64,000 bases of DNA from NCBI GenBank assembly GCA_949358305.1, contig OX442319.1, forward strand, positions 7,750,001 to 7,814,000. The letters are read 5' to 3'. The DNA is from Strigamia acuminata (Eukaryota; Arthropoda; Chilopoda; Geophilomorpha; Linotaeniidae). Below the pieces are notes generated by a model. That model saw only the letters and a program-made list of their open reading frames with translations. It did not search any database and was not told the DNA's origin. The position numbers and the translations under genes were made by a program. Shown piece by piece: positions 1 to 11,100 of this stretch; position 1 is the first letter of the stretch, and every line of letters begins with the position of its first letter.

Positions 1-140
1 TTAAACACTATTTCTGAACATTCAGAGACATTGGTCTTGTGGTGTTTGTGCTAAGTCAACTGTGATGAGATCAAAAGTCTATTCTCCCAAATCATCGGTT
101 GGATGTTTCTAAAACTTACATTGGAGCCTTCTACTAAGGT
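1..140. repeat. Prototype monomer, type A (140 bp)
   Basis: Representative of the commonest unit. It has a conserved first 62 bases that carry the dyad TCTGAA-CA-TTCAGA at about 13-26. A type-specific middle follows, with GATGAGATCAAAAG and CTATTCTCCCAAATC. The tail has CTAAAACTTACATTGGAGCC and CTTCTACTAAGG. With its neighbour it forms the 8 bp palindrome GTTTAAAC across the unit boundary. Frequent point variants are TCTAAACATT at the dyad, CATTTAG, CTTATGG or CTTTTGG for CTTGTGG, and changes in CATCGGTTGG. A 139 bp sub-form (GTTATAAAAC replacing GTTTCTAAAAC) recurs between 11.9 and 47.5 kb. No similarity to a named satellite family was recognised. Confidence 0.95.
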
Positions 141-287
141 TTAAACACTATTTCTGAACATTCAGAGACATTGGTCTTGTGGTGTTTGTGCTAAGTCAAC
201 TGCGATGTGAAATAAGCTCAAAATTTTTTTTTCAAAATTTATTGCTTGGGTGTTGCTAAAACTTACATTGAAGGCTTCTACTAAGGT
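141..287. repeat. Prototype monomer, type B (147 bp)
   Basis: It is identical to type A over the first 62 bases and the last 13 or so. The middle is replaced by CGATGTGAAATAAGCTC, a run of nine T, CAAAATTTATTGCTTGGG and TGTTGCTAAAAC, and the tail reads TTGAAGGC instead of TTGGAGCC. The net gain is 7 bp. Sub-forms mark regions of the array: AATAAG with CAAAGTTT (mainly the first 10.2 kb and again at the right edge), GATGTAAAATGAG with GCTTAGGTG (parts of the left block and near 27.5 kb), and GGACTT with AATGAGCTC and ACTTAGATTG (right block). The first half is shared and the middle is divergent, so A and B are related subfamilies rather than unrelated satellites. Confidence 0.93.
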
Positions 288-574
288 TTAAACACTATTT
301 CTAAACATTCAGAGACATTGGTCTTGTGGTGTTTGTGCTAAGTCAACTGTGATGAGATCAAAAGTCTATTCTCCCAAATCATCGGTTGGATGTTTCTAAA
401 ACTTACATTGGAGCCTTCTACTAAGGTTTAAACACTATTTCTGAACATTCAGAGACATTGGTCTTGTGGTGTTTGTGCTAAGTCAACTGCGATGTGAAAT
501 GAGCTCAAAATTTTTTTTTCAAAATTTATTGCTTGGGTGTTGCTAAAACTGATATTGAAGGCTTCTACTAAGGT

Positions 575-722
575 TTAAACACTATTTCTGAACATTCAGA
601 GACATTGGTCTTGTGGTGTTTGTGCTAAGTCAACTGCGATGTGAAATGAGCTCAAAATTTTTTTCTTCAAAATTTAATGCTTGGGTGTTGCTAAAACTTA
701 TATTGAAGGCTTCTACTAAGGT
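575..722. repeat. Prototype monomer, type C (148 bp)
   Basis: A type B derivative in which the nine-T tract is seven T followed by CTT before CAAAATTTAATGCTTGGG (AATG in place of B's TATTG). The net gain is 1 bp. It normally sits directly after a B unit and directly before a type D unit. That B-C-D trio is rare on the left (575 and 2328 are C units) and frequent to the right of 29.6 kb. A C unit near 21.2 kb carries a private G inside the T/C tract (TTTTTTGCTTC). Confidence 0.92.
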
Positions 723-861
723 TTAAACACTATTTCTGAACATACAGAGACATTGGACTTGTGGTGTTTGTGCTAAGTAACTGTGATGAGATCAAAAGTC
801 TATTCTCCCAAATCATTGCTTGGATGTTGCTAAAACTTACATTGAAGGCTTCTACTAAGGT
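723..861. repeat. Prototype monomer, type D (139 bp), A/B chimera
   Basis: Diagnostic bases are ACATACAGAG (for ACATTCAGAG), GGACTT, and AAGTAACTG, which has lost one C from AAGTCAACTG and so explains the 139 bp length. The middle is A-like (GATGAGATCAAAAG, then CTATTCTCCCAAATC). The 3' part is B/C-like (TTGCTTGG, TGTTGCTAAAAC, TTGAAGGC). A/B recombination or gene conversion, or an ancestral intermediate, would each explain this. D follows C in the trio. A sub-form with CATTAGACTT marks copies at about 40.5, 50.0, 53.1, 54.5, 55.8, 57.1, 58.1, 58.6, 60.3, 61.3 and 61.9 kb. Confidence 0.92.
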
Positions 862-1683
862 TTAAACACTATTTCTGAACATTCAGAGACATTGGTCTTG
901 TGGTGTTTATGCTAAGTCAACTGTGATGAGATCAAAAGTCTATTCTCCCAAATCATCGGTTGGATGTTTCTAAAACTTACATTGGAGCCTTCTACTAAGG
1001 TTTAAACACTATTTCTGAACATTCAGAGACATTGGTCTTATGGTGTTTGTGCTAAGTCAACTGTGATGAGATCAAAAGTCTATTCTCCCAAATCATCGGT
1101 TGAATGTTTCTAAAACTTACATTGGAGCCTTCTACTAAGGTTTAAACACTATTTCTGAACATTCAGAGACATTGGTCTTGTGGTGTTTGTGCTAAGTCAA
1201 CTGTGATGAGATCAAAAGTCTATTCTCCCAAATCATCGGTTGGATGTTTCTAAAACTTACATTGGAGCCTTCTACTAAGGTTTAAACACTATTTCTGAAC
1301 ATTCAGAGACATTGGTCTTGTGGTGTTTGTGCTAAGTCAACTGCGATGTGAAATAAGCTCAAAATTTTTTTTTCAAAATTTATTGCTTGGGTGTTGCTAA
1401 AACTTACATTGAAGGCTTCTACTAAGGTTTAAACACTATTTCTAAACATTCAGAGACATTGGTCTTGTGGTGTTTGTGCTAAGTCAACTGTGATGAGATC
1501 AAAAGTCTATTCTCCCAAATCATCGGTTGGATGTTTCTAAAACTTACATTGGAGCCTTCTACTAAGGTTTAAACACTATTTCTGAACATTCAGAGACATT
1601 GGTCTTATGGTGTTTGTGCTAAGTCAACTATGATGAGATCAAAAGTCTATTCTCCCAAATCATCGGTTGAATGTTTCTAAAAC

Positions 1684-1771
1684 TTACATTGGAGCCTTCT
1701 ACTAAGGTTTAAACACTATTTCTGAATGTTCAGAAATAGTGTTTAAACCTTAGTAGAAGGCTCCAATGTAA
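1684..1771. repeat. 88 bp perfect fold-back palindrome from a 45 bp inverted insert
   Basis: Bases 1684-1726 are followed by a 2 base spacer (TG) and by their exact reverse complement at 1729-1771, giving a 43 bp stem. The surplus sequence is 1727-1771 (45 bp), lying between TCTGAA and CATTCAGAG with no loss of normal monomer bases. The switch point lies in the monomer's own dyad TCTGAA-CA-TTCAGA, which the inverted strand reads as TCTGAA-TG-TTCAGA. The return point shares AA. This fits a template-strand switch at a quasi-palindrome during replication (inferred). The sister higher-order copy at about 3462-3490 lacks it, and I saw no other inverted satellite piece in the window. Confidence 0.95.
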
Positions 1772-3461
1772 CATTCAGAGACATTGGTCTTGTGGTGTTT
1801 GTGCTAAGTCAACTGTGATGAGATCAAAAGTCTATTCTCCCAAATCATCGGTTAGATGTTTCTAAAACTTACATTGGAGCCTTCTACTAAGGTTTAAACA
1901 CTATTTCTGAACATTCAGAGACATTGGTCTTGTGGTGTTTGTGCTAAGTCAACTGCGATGTGAAATAAGCTCAAAATTTTTTTTTCAAAGTTTATTGCTT
2001 GGGTGTTGCTAAAACTTACATTGAAGGCTTCTACTAAGGTTTAAACACTATTTCTAAACATTCAGAGACATTGGTCTTGTGGTGTTTGTGCTAAGTCAAC
2101 TGTGATGAGATCAAAAGTCTATTCTCCCAAATCATCGGTTGGATGTTTCTAAAACTTACATTGGAGCCTTCTACTAAGGTTTAAACACTATTTCTGAACA
2201 TTCAGAGACATTGGTCTTGTGGTGTTTGTGCTAAGTCAACTGCGATGTGAAATAAGCTCAAAATTTTTTTTTCAAAATTTATTGCTTGGGTGTTGCTAAA
2301 ACTTAGATTGAAGGCTTCTACTAAGGTTTAAACACTATTTCTGAACATTCAGAGACATTGGTCTTGTGGTGTTTGTGCTAAGTCAACTGCGATGTGAAAT
2401 GAGCTCAAAATTTTTTTCTTCAAAATTTAATGCTTGGGTGTTGCTAAAACTTATATTGAAGGCTTCTACTAAGGTTTAAACACTATTTCTGAACATACAG
2501 AGACATTGGACTTGTGGTGTTTGTGCTAAGTAACTGTGATGAGATCAAAAGTCTATTCTCCCAAATCATTGCTTGGATGTTGCTAAAACTTACATTGAAG
2601 GCTTCTACTAAGGTTTAAACACTATTTCTGAACATTCAGAGACATTGGTCTTGTGGTGTTTATGCTAAGTCAACTGTGATGAGATCAAAAGTCTATTCTC
2701 CCAAATCATCGGTTGGATGTTTCTAAAACTTACATTGGAGCCTTCTACTAAGGTTTAAACACTATTTCTGAACATTCAGAGACATTGGTCTTATGGTGTT
2801 TGTGCTAAGTCAACTGTGATGAGATCAAAAGTCTATTCTCCCAAATCATCGGTTGAATGTTTCTAAAACTTACATTGGAGCCTTCTACTAAGGTTTAAAC
2901 ACTATTTCTGAACATTCAGAGACATTGGTCTTGTGGTGTTTGTGCTAAGTCAACTGTGATGAGATCAAAAGTCTATTCTCCCAAATCATCGGTTGGATGT
3001 TTCTAAAACTTACATTGGAGCCTTCTACTAAGGTTTAAACACTATTTCTGAACATTCAGAGACATTGGTCTTGTGGTGTTTGTGCTAAGTCAACTGCGAT
3101 GTGAAATAAGCTCAAAATTTTTTTTTCAAAATTTATTGCTTGGGTGTTGCTAAAACTTACATTGAAGGCTTCTACTAAGGTTTAAACACTATTTCTAAAC
3201 ATTCAGAGACATTGGTCTTGTGGTGTTTGTGCTAAGTCAACTGTGATGAGATCAAAAGTCTATTCTCCCAAATCATCGGTTGGATGTTTCTAAAACTTAC
3301 ATTGGAGCCTTCTACTAAGGTTTAAACACTATTTCTGAACATTCAGAGACATTGGTCTTATGGTGTTTGTGCTAAGTCAACTATGATGAGATCAAAAGTC
3401 TATTCTCCCAAATCATCGGTTGAATGTTTCTAAAACTTACATTGGAGCCTTCTACTAAGGT

Positions 3462-6400
3462 TTAAACACTATTTCTGAACATTCAGAGACATTGGTCTTG
3501 TGGTGTTTGTGCTAAGTCAACTGTGATGAGATCAAAAGTCTATTCTCCCAAATCATCGGTTAGATGTTTCTAAAACTTACATTGGAGCCTTCTACTAAGG
3601 TTTAAACACTATTTCTGAACATTCAGAGACATTGGTCTTGTGGTGTTTGTGCTAAGTCAACTGCGATGTGAAATAAGCTCAAAATTTTTTTTTCAAAGTT
3701 TATTGCTTGGGTGTTGCTAAAACTTACATTGAAGGCTTCTACTAAGGTTTAAACACTATTTCTAAACATTCAGAGACATTGGTCTTGTGGTGTTTGTGCT
3801 AAGTCAACTGTGATGAGATCAAAACTCTATTCTCCCAAATCATCGGTTGGATGTTTCTAAAACTTACATTGGAGCCTTCTACTAAGGTTTAAACACTATT
3901 TCTGAACATTCAGAGACATTGGTCTTGTGGTGTTTGTGCTAAGTCAACTGCGATGTGAAATAAGCTCAAAATTTTTTTTTCAAAATTTATTGCTTGGGTG
4001 TTGCTAAAACTTACATTGAAGGCTTCTACTAAGGTTTAAACACTATTTCTAAACATTCAGAGACATTGGTCTTGTGGTGTTTGTGCTAAGTCAACTGTGA
4101 TGAGATCAAAAGTCTATTCTCCCAAATCATCGGTTGGATGTTTCTAAAACTTACATTGGAGCCTTCTACTAAGGTTTAAACACTATTTCTGAACATTTAG
4201 AGACATTGGTCTTGTGGTGTTTATGCTAAGTCAACTGTGATGAGATCAAAAGTCTATTCTCCCAAATCATCGGTTGGATGTTTCTAAAACTTACATTGGA
4301 GCCTTCTACTAAGGTTTAAACACTATTTCTGAACATTCAGAGACATTGGTCTTATGGTGTTTGTGCTAAGTCAACTGTGATGAGATCAAAAGTCTATTCT
4401 CCCAAATCATCGGTTGAATGTTTCTAAAACTTACATTGGAGCCTTCTACTAAGGTTTAAACACTATTTCTGAACATTCAGAGACATTGGTCTTATGGTGT
4501 TTGTGCTAAGTCAACTGTGATGAGATCAAAAGTCTATTCTCCCAAATCATCGGTTGGATGTTTCTAAAACTTACATTGGAGCCTTCTACTAAGGTTTAAA
4601 CACTATTTCTGAACATTCAGAGACATTGGTCTTGTGGTGTTTGTGCTAAGTCAACTGTGATGAGATCAAAAGTCTATTCTCCCAAATCATCAGTTGGATG
4701 TTTCTAAAACTTACATTGGAGCCTTCTACTAAGGTTTAAACACTATTTCTGAACATTTAGAGACATTGGTCTTGTGGTGTTTGTGCTAAGTCAACTGTGA
4801 TGAGATCAAAAGTCTATTCTCCCAAATCATTGGTTGGATGTTTCTAAAACTTACATTGGAGCCTTCTACTAAGGTTTAAACACTATTTCTGAACATTCAG
4901 AGACATTGGTCTTGTGGTGTTTGTGCTAAGTCAACTGTGATGAGATCAAAAGTCTATTCTCCCAAATCATCGGTTGAATGTTTCTAAAACTTACATTGGA
5001 GCCTTCTACTAAGGTTTAAACACTATTTCTGAACATTCAGAGACATTGGTCTTGTGGTGTTTGTGCTAAGTCAACTGTGATGAGATCAAAAGTCTATTCT
5101 CCCAAATCATCGGTTGGATGTTTCTAAAACTTACATTGGAGCCTTCTACTAAGGTTTAAACACTATTTCTGAACATTCAGAGACATTGGTCTTGTAGTGT
5201 TTGTGCTAAGTCAACTGCGATGTGAAATAAGCTCAAAATTTTTTTTTCAAAGTTTATTGCTTGGGTGTTGCTAAAACTTACATTGAAGGCTTCTACTAAG
5301 GTTTAAACACTATTTCTAAACATTCAGAGACATTGGTCTTGTGGTGTTTGTGCTAAGTCAACTGTGATGAGATCAAAAGTCTATTCTCCCAAATCATCGG
5401 TTGGATGTTTCTAAAACTTACATTGGAGCCTTCTACTAAGGTTTAAACACTATTTCTGAACATTCAGAGACATTGGACTTGTGGTGTTTGTGCTAAGTCA
5501 ACTGCGATGTAAAATGAGCTCAAAATTTTTTTTTCAAAATTTATTGCTTAGGTGTTGCTAAAACTTATATTGAAGGCTTCTACTAAGGTTTAAACACTAT
5601 TTCTGAACATTCAGAGACATTGGTCTTGTGGTGTTTGTGCTAAGTCAACTGTGATGAGATCAAAAGTCTATTCTCCCAAATCATCGGTTGGATGTTTCTA
5701 AAACTTACATTGGAGCCTTCTACTAAGGTTTAAACACTATTTCTGAACATTCAGAGACATTGGTCTTATGGTGTTTGTGCTAAGTCAACTATGATGAGAT
5801 CAAAAGTCTATTCTCCCAAATCATCGGTTGAATGTTTCTAAAACTTACATTGGAGCCTTCTACTAAGGTTTAAACACTATTTCTGAACATTCAGAGACAT
5901 TGGTCTTGTGGTGTTTGTGCTAAGTCAACTGTGATGAGATCAAAAGTCTATTCTCCCAAATCATCGGTTAGATGTTTCTAAAACTTACATTGGAGCCTTC
6001 TACTAAGGTTTAAACACTATTTCTGAACATTCAGAGACATTGGTCTTGTGGTGTTTGTGCTAAGTCAACTGCGATGTGAAATAAGCTCAAAATTTTTTTT
6101 TCAAAGTTTATTGCTTGGGTGTTGCTAAAACTTACATTGAAGGCTTCTACTAAGGTTTAAACACTATTTCTAAACATTCAGAGACATTGGTCTTGTGGTG
6201 TTTGTGCTAAGTCAACTGTGATGAGATCAAAACTCTATTCTCCCAAATCATCGGTTGGATGTTTCTAAAACTTACATTGGAGCCTTCTACTAAGGTTTAA
6301 ACACTATTTATGAACATTCAGAGACATTGGTCTTGTGGTGTTTGTGCTAAGTCAACTGCGATGTGAAATAAGCTCAAAATTTTTTTTTCAAAATTTATTG

Positions 6401-8137
6401 CTTGGGTGTTGCTAAAACTTACATTGAAGGCTTCTACTAAGGTTTAAACACTATTTCTAAACATTCAGAGACATTGGTCTTGTGGTGTTTGTGCTAAGTC
6501 AACTGTGATGAGATCAAAAGTCTATTCTCCCAAATCATCGGTTGGATGTTTCTAAAACTTACATTGGAGCCTTCTACTAAGGTTTAAACACTATTTCTGA
6601 ACATTTAGAGACATTGGTCTTGTGGTGTTTATGCTAAGTCAACTGTGATGAGATCAAAAGTCTATTCTCCCAAATCATCGGTTGGATGTTTCTAAAACTT
6701 ACATTGGAGCCTTCTACTAAGGTTTAAACACTATTTCTGAACATTCAGAGACATTGGTCTTATGGTGTTTGTGCTAAGTCAACTGTGATGAGATCAAAAG
6801 TCTATTCTCCCAAATCATCGGTTGAATGTTTCTAAAACTTACATTGGAGCCTTCTACTAAGGTTTAAACACTATTTCTGAACATTCAGAGACATTGGTCT
6901 TATGGTGTTTGTGCTAAGTCAACTGTGATGAGATCAAAAGTCTATTCTCCCAAATCATCGGTTGGATGTTTCTAAAACTTACATTGGAGCCTTCTACTAA
7001 GGTTTAAACACTATTTCTGAACATTCAGAGACATTGGTCTTGTGGTGTTTGTGCTAAGTCAACTGTGATGAGATCAAAAGTCTATTCTCCCAAATCATCA
7101 GTTGGATGTTTCTAAAACTTACATTGGAGCCTTCTACTAAGGTTTAAACACTATTTCTGAACATTTAGAGACATTGGTCTTGTGGTGTTTGTGCTAAGTC
7201 AACTGTGATGAGATCAAAAGTCTATTCTCCCAAATCATTGGTTGGATGTTTCTAAAACTTACATTGGAGCCTTCTACTAAGGTTTAAACACTATTTCTGA
7301 ACATTCAGAGACATTGGTCTTGTGGTGTTTGTGCTAAGTCAACTGTGATGAGATCAAAAGTCTATTCTCCCAAATCATCGGTTGAATGTTTCTAAAACTT
7401 ACATTGGAGCCTTCTACTAAGGTTTAAACACTATTTCTGAACATTCAGAGACATTGGTCTTGTGGTGTTTGTGCTAAGTCAACTGTGATGAGATCAAAAG
7501 TCTATTCTCCCAAATCATCGGTTGGATGTTTCTAAAACTTACATTGGAGCCTTCTACTAAGGTTTAAACACTATTTCTGAACATTCAGAGACATTGGTCT
7601 TGTGGTGTTTGTGCTAAGTCAACTGCGATGTGAAATAAGCTCAAAATTTTTTTTTCAAAGTTTATTGCTTGGGTGTTGCTAAAACTTACATTGAAGGCTT
7701 CTACTAAGGTTTAAACACTATTTCTAAACATTCAGAGACATTGGTCTTGTGGTGTTTGTGCTAAGTCAACTGTGATGAGATCAAAAGTCTATTCTCCCAA
7801 ATCATCGGTTGGATGTTTCTAAAACTTACATTGGAGCCTTCTACTAAGGTTTAAACACTATTTCTGAACATTCAGAGACATTGGACTTGTGGTGTTTGTG
7901 CTAAGTCAACTGCGATGTAAAATAAGCTCAAAATTTTTTTTTCAAAATTTATTGCTTAGGTGTTGCTAAAACTTATATTGAAGGCTTCTACTAAGGTTTA
8001 AACACTATTTCTGAACATTCAGAGACATTGGTCTTGTGGTGTTTGTGCTAAGTCAACTGTGATGAGATCAAAAGTCTATTCTCCCAAATCATTGGTTGGA
8101 TGTTTCTAAAACTTACATTGGAGCCTTCTACTAAGGT
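3462..8137. repeat. 17-monomer higher-order repeat, 2408 bp, two copies
   Basis: Units at 3462-5869 (13 A and 4 B; 13x140 + 4x147 = 2408) are followed by the same order from 5870 to about 8137. Shared markers at offset 2408 include the A with GTTAGATG, the B with CAAAGTTT, the A with AACTCTATT, the A with CATTTAG plus TTTATGC, two CTTATGG units, a CAGTTGG unit, and the B with GCTTAGGTG. Small differences exist: CTTGTAGTG near 5195 is CTTGTGGTG in copy 2; the B at 6297 has TTTATGAAC; the B near 7850 reads TAAAATAAG against TAAAATGAG at 5443. The second copy breaks off at about 8137, where a B unit replaces the expected CTTATGG A unit. Confidence 0.85.
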
Positions 8138-11100
8138 TTAAACACTATTTCTGAACATTCAGAGACATTGGACTTGTGGTGTTTGTGCTAAGTCAACTGC
8201 GATGTAAAATGAGCTCAAAATTTTTTTTTCAAAATTTATTGCTTAGGTGTTGCTAAAACTTATATTGAAGGCTTCTACTAAGGTTTAAACACTATTTCTG
8301 AACATTCAGAGACATTGGTCTTGTGGTGTTTGTGCTAAGTCAACTGTGATGAGATCAAAAGTCTATTCTCCCAAATCATCGGTTGGATGTTTCTAAAACT
8401 TACATTGGAGCCTTCTACTAAGGTTTAAACACTATTTCTGAACATTCAGAGACATTGGACTTGTGGTGTTTGTGCTAAGTCAACTGCGATGTAAAATGAG
8501 CTCAAAATTTTTTTTTCAAAATTTATTGCTTAGGTGTTGCTAAAACTTATATTGAAGGCTTCTACTAAGGTTTAAACACTATTTCTGAACATTCAGAGAC
8601 ATTGGTCTTGTGGTGTTTGTGCTAAGTCAACTGTGATGAGATCAAAAGTCTATTCTCCCAAATCATTGGTTGGATGTTTCTAAAACTTACATTGGAGCCT
8701 TCTACTAAGGTTTAAACACTATTTCTGAACATTCAGAGACATTGGTCTTGTGGTGTTTGTGCTAAGTCAACTGTGATGAGATCAAAAGTCTATTCTCCCA
8801 AATCATTGGTTGGATGTTTCTAAAACTTACATTGGAGCCTTCTACTAAGGTTTAAACACTATTTCTGAACATTCAGAGACATTGGTCTTGTGGTGTTTGT
8901 GCTAAGTCAACTGTGATGAGATCAAAAGTCTATTCTCCCAAATCATCGGTTGAATGTTTCTAAAACTTACATTGGAGCCTTCTACTAAGGTTTAAATACT
9001 ATTTCTGAACATTCAGAGACATTGGTCTTGTGGTGTTTGTGCTAAGTCAACTGTGATGAGATCAAAAGTCTATTCTCCCAAATCATCGGTTAAATGTTTC
9101 TAAAACTTACATTGGAGCCTTCTACTAAGGTTTAAACACTATTTCTGAACATTCAGAGACATTGGTCTTGTGGTGTTTGTGCTAAGTCAACTGTGATGAG
9201 ATCAAAAGTCTATTCTCCCAAATCATCGGTTGGATGTTTCTAAAACTTACATTGGAGCCTTCTACTAAGGTTTAAACACTATTTCTGAACATTCAGAGAC
9301 ATTGGTCTTGTGGTGTTTGTGCTAAGTCAACTGTGATGAGATCAAAAGTCTATTCTCCCAAATCATCGGTTGGATGTTTCTAAAACTTACATTGGAGCCT
9401 TCTACTAAGGTTTAAACACTATTTCTGAACATTCAGAGACATTGGTCTTGTGGTGTTTGTGCTAAGTCAACTGCGATGTAAAATGAGCTCAAAATTTTTT
9501 TTTCAAAATTTATTGCTTGGGTGTTGCTAAAACTGATATTGAAGGCTTCTACTAAGGTTTAAACACTATTTCTGAACATTCAGAGACATTGGACTTGTGA
9601 TGTTTGTGCTAAGTCAACTGTGATGAGATCAAAAGTCTATTCTCCCAAATCATCAGTTGGATGTTTCTAAAACTTACATTGGAGCCTTCTACTAAGGTTT
9701 AAACACTATTTCTGAACATTTAGAGACATTGGTCTTGTGGTGTTTGTGCTAAGTCAACTGTGATGAGATCAAAAGTCTATTCTCCCAAATCATTGGTTGG
9801 ATGTTTCTAAAACTTACATTGGAGCCTTCTACTAAGGTTTAAACACTATTTCTGAACATTCAGAGACATTGGTCTTGTGGTGTTTGTGCTAAGTCAACTG
9901 TGATGAGATCAAAAGTCTATTCTCCCAAATCATCGGTTGAATGTTTCTAAAACTTACATTGGAGCCTTCTACTAAGGTTTAAACACTATTTCTGAACATT
10001 CAGAGACATTGGTCTTGTGGTGTTTGTGCTAAGTCAACTGTGATGAGATCAAAAGTCTATTCTCCCAAATCATCGGTTGGATGTTTCTAAAACTTACATT
10101 GGAGCCTTCTACTAAGGTTTAAACACTATTTCTGAACATTCAGAGACATTGGTCTTGTGGTGTTTGTGCTAAGTCAACTGCGATGTGAAATAAGCTCAAA
10201 ATTTTTTTTTCAAAGTTTATTGCTTGGGTGTTGCTAAAACTTACATTGAAGGCTTCTACTAAGGTTTAAACACTATTTCTAAACATTCAGAGACATTGGT
10301 CTTGTGGTGTTTGTGCTAAGTCAACTGTGATGAGATCAAAAGTCTATTCTCCCAAATCATCGGTTGGATGTTTCTAAAACTTACATTGGAGCCTTCTACT
10401 AAGGTTTAAACACTATTTCTGAACATTCAGAGACATTGGACTTGTGGTGTTTGTGCTAAGTCAACTGCGATGTAAAATGAGCTCAAAATTTTTTTTTCAA
10501 AATTTATTGCTTAGGTGTTGCTAAAACTTATATTAAAGGCTTCTACTAAGGTTTAAACACTATTTCTGAACATTCAGAGACATTGGTCTTGTGGTGTTTG
10601 TGCTAAGTCAACTGCGATGTAAAATGAGCTCAAAATTTTTTTTTCAAAATTTAATGCTTGGGTGTTGCTAAAACTTATATTGAAGGCTTCTACTAAGGTT
10701 TAAACACTATTTCTGAACATTCAGAGACATTGGACTTGTGGTGTTTGTGCTAAGTCAACTGTGATGAGATCAAAAGTCTATTCTCCCAAATCATTGGTTG
10801 GATGTTTCTAAAACTTACATTGGAGCCTTCTACTAAGGTTTAAACACTATTTCTGAACATTCAGAGACATTGGTCTTGTGGTGTTTGTGCTAAGTCAACT
10901 GTGATGAGATCAAAAGTCTATTCTCCCAAATCATTGGTTGGATGTTTCTAAAACTTACATTGGAGCCTTCTACTAAGGTTTAAACACTATTTCTGAACAT
11001 TTAGAGACATTGGTCTTGTGGTGTTTGTGCTAAGTCAACTGTGATGAGATCAAAAGTCTATTCTCCCAAAAGATCGGTTGAATGTTTCTAAAACTTACAT

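Larger units (their letters stand above)
288..3748. repeat. 12-monomer higher-order repeat, about 1708 bp, two copies
   Basis: The unit order C-D-A-A-A-B-A-A-A-B-A-B starting at 575 is repeated from 2328. The lengths sum to 1708. Diagnostic variants recur in the same order: the D unit, an A with TTTATGC, an A with CTTATGG plus GTTGAATG, a B, an A with TCTAAACATT, an A with CTTATGG plus CTATGATG, an A with GTTAGATG, and a B with CAAAGTTT. The offset is 1753 before position 1727 and 1708 after it, because only the first copy carries the 45 bp fold-back insert. The B at 428 (ACTGATATT) and the B at 2181 (ACTTAGATT) differ, so the copies are close but not identical. Confidence 0.85.

Noticed and set aside
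1727-1771. Start of an inverted array arm
   Set aside because: Only 45 bp are inverted and the array then resumes in its original orientation, so it is a local fold-back rather than a switch in array direction.
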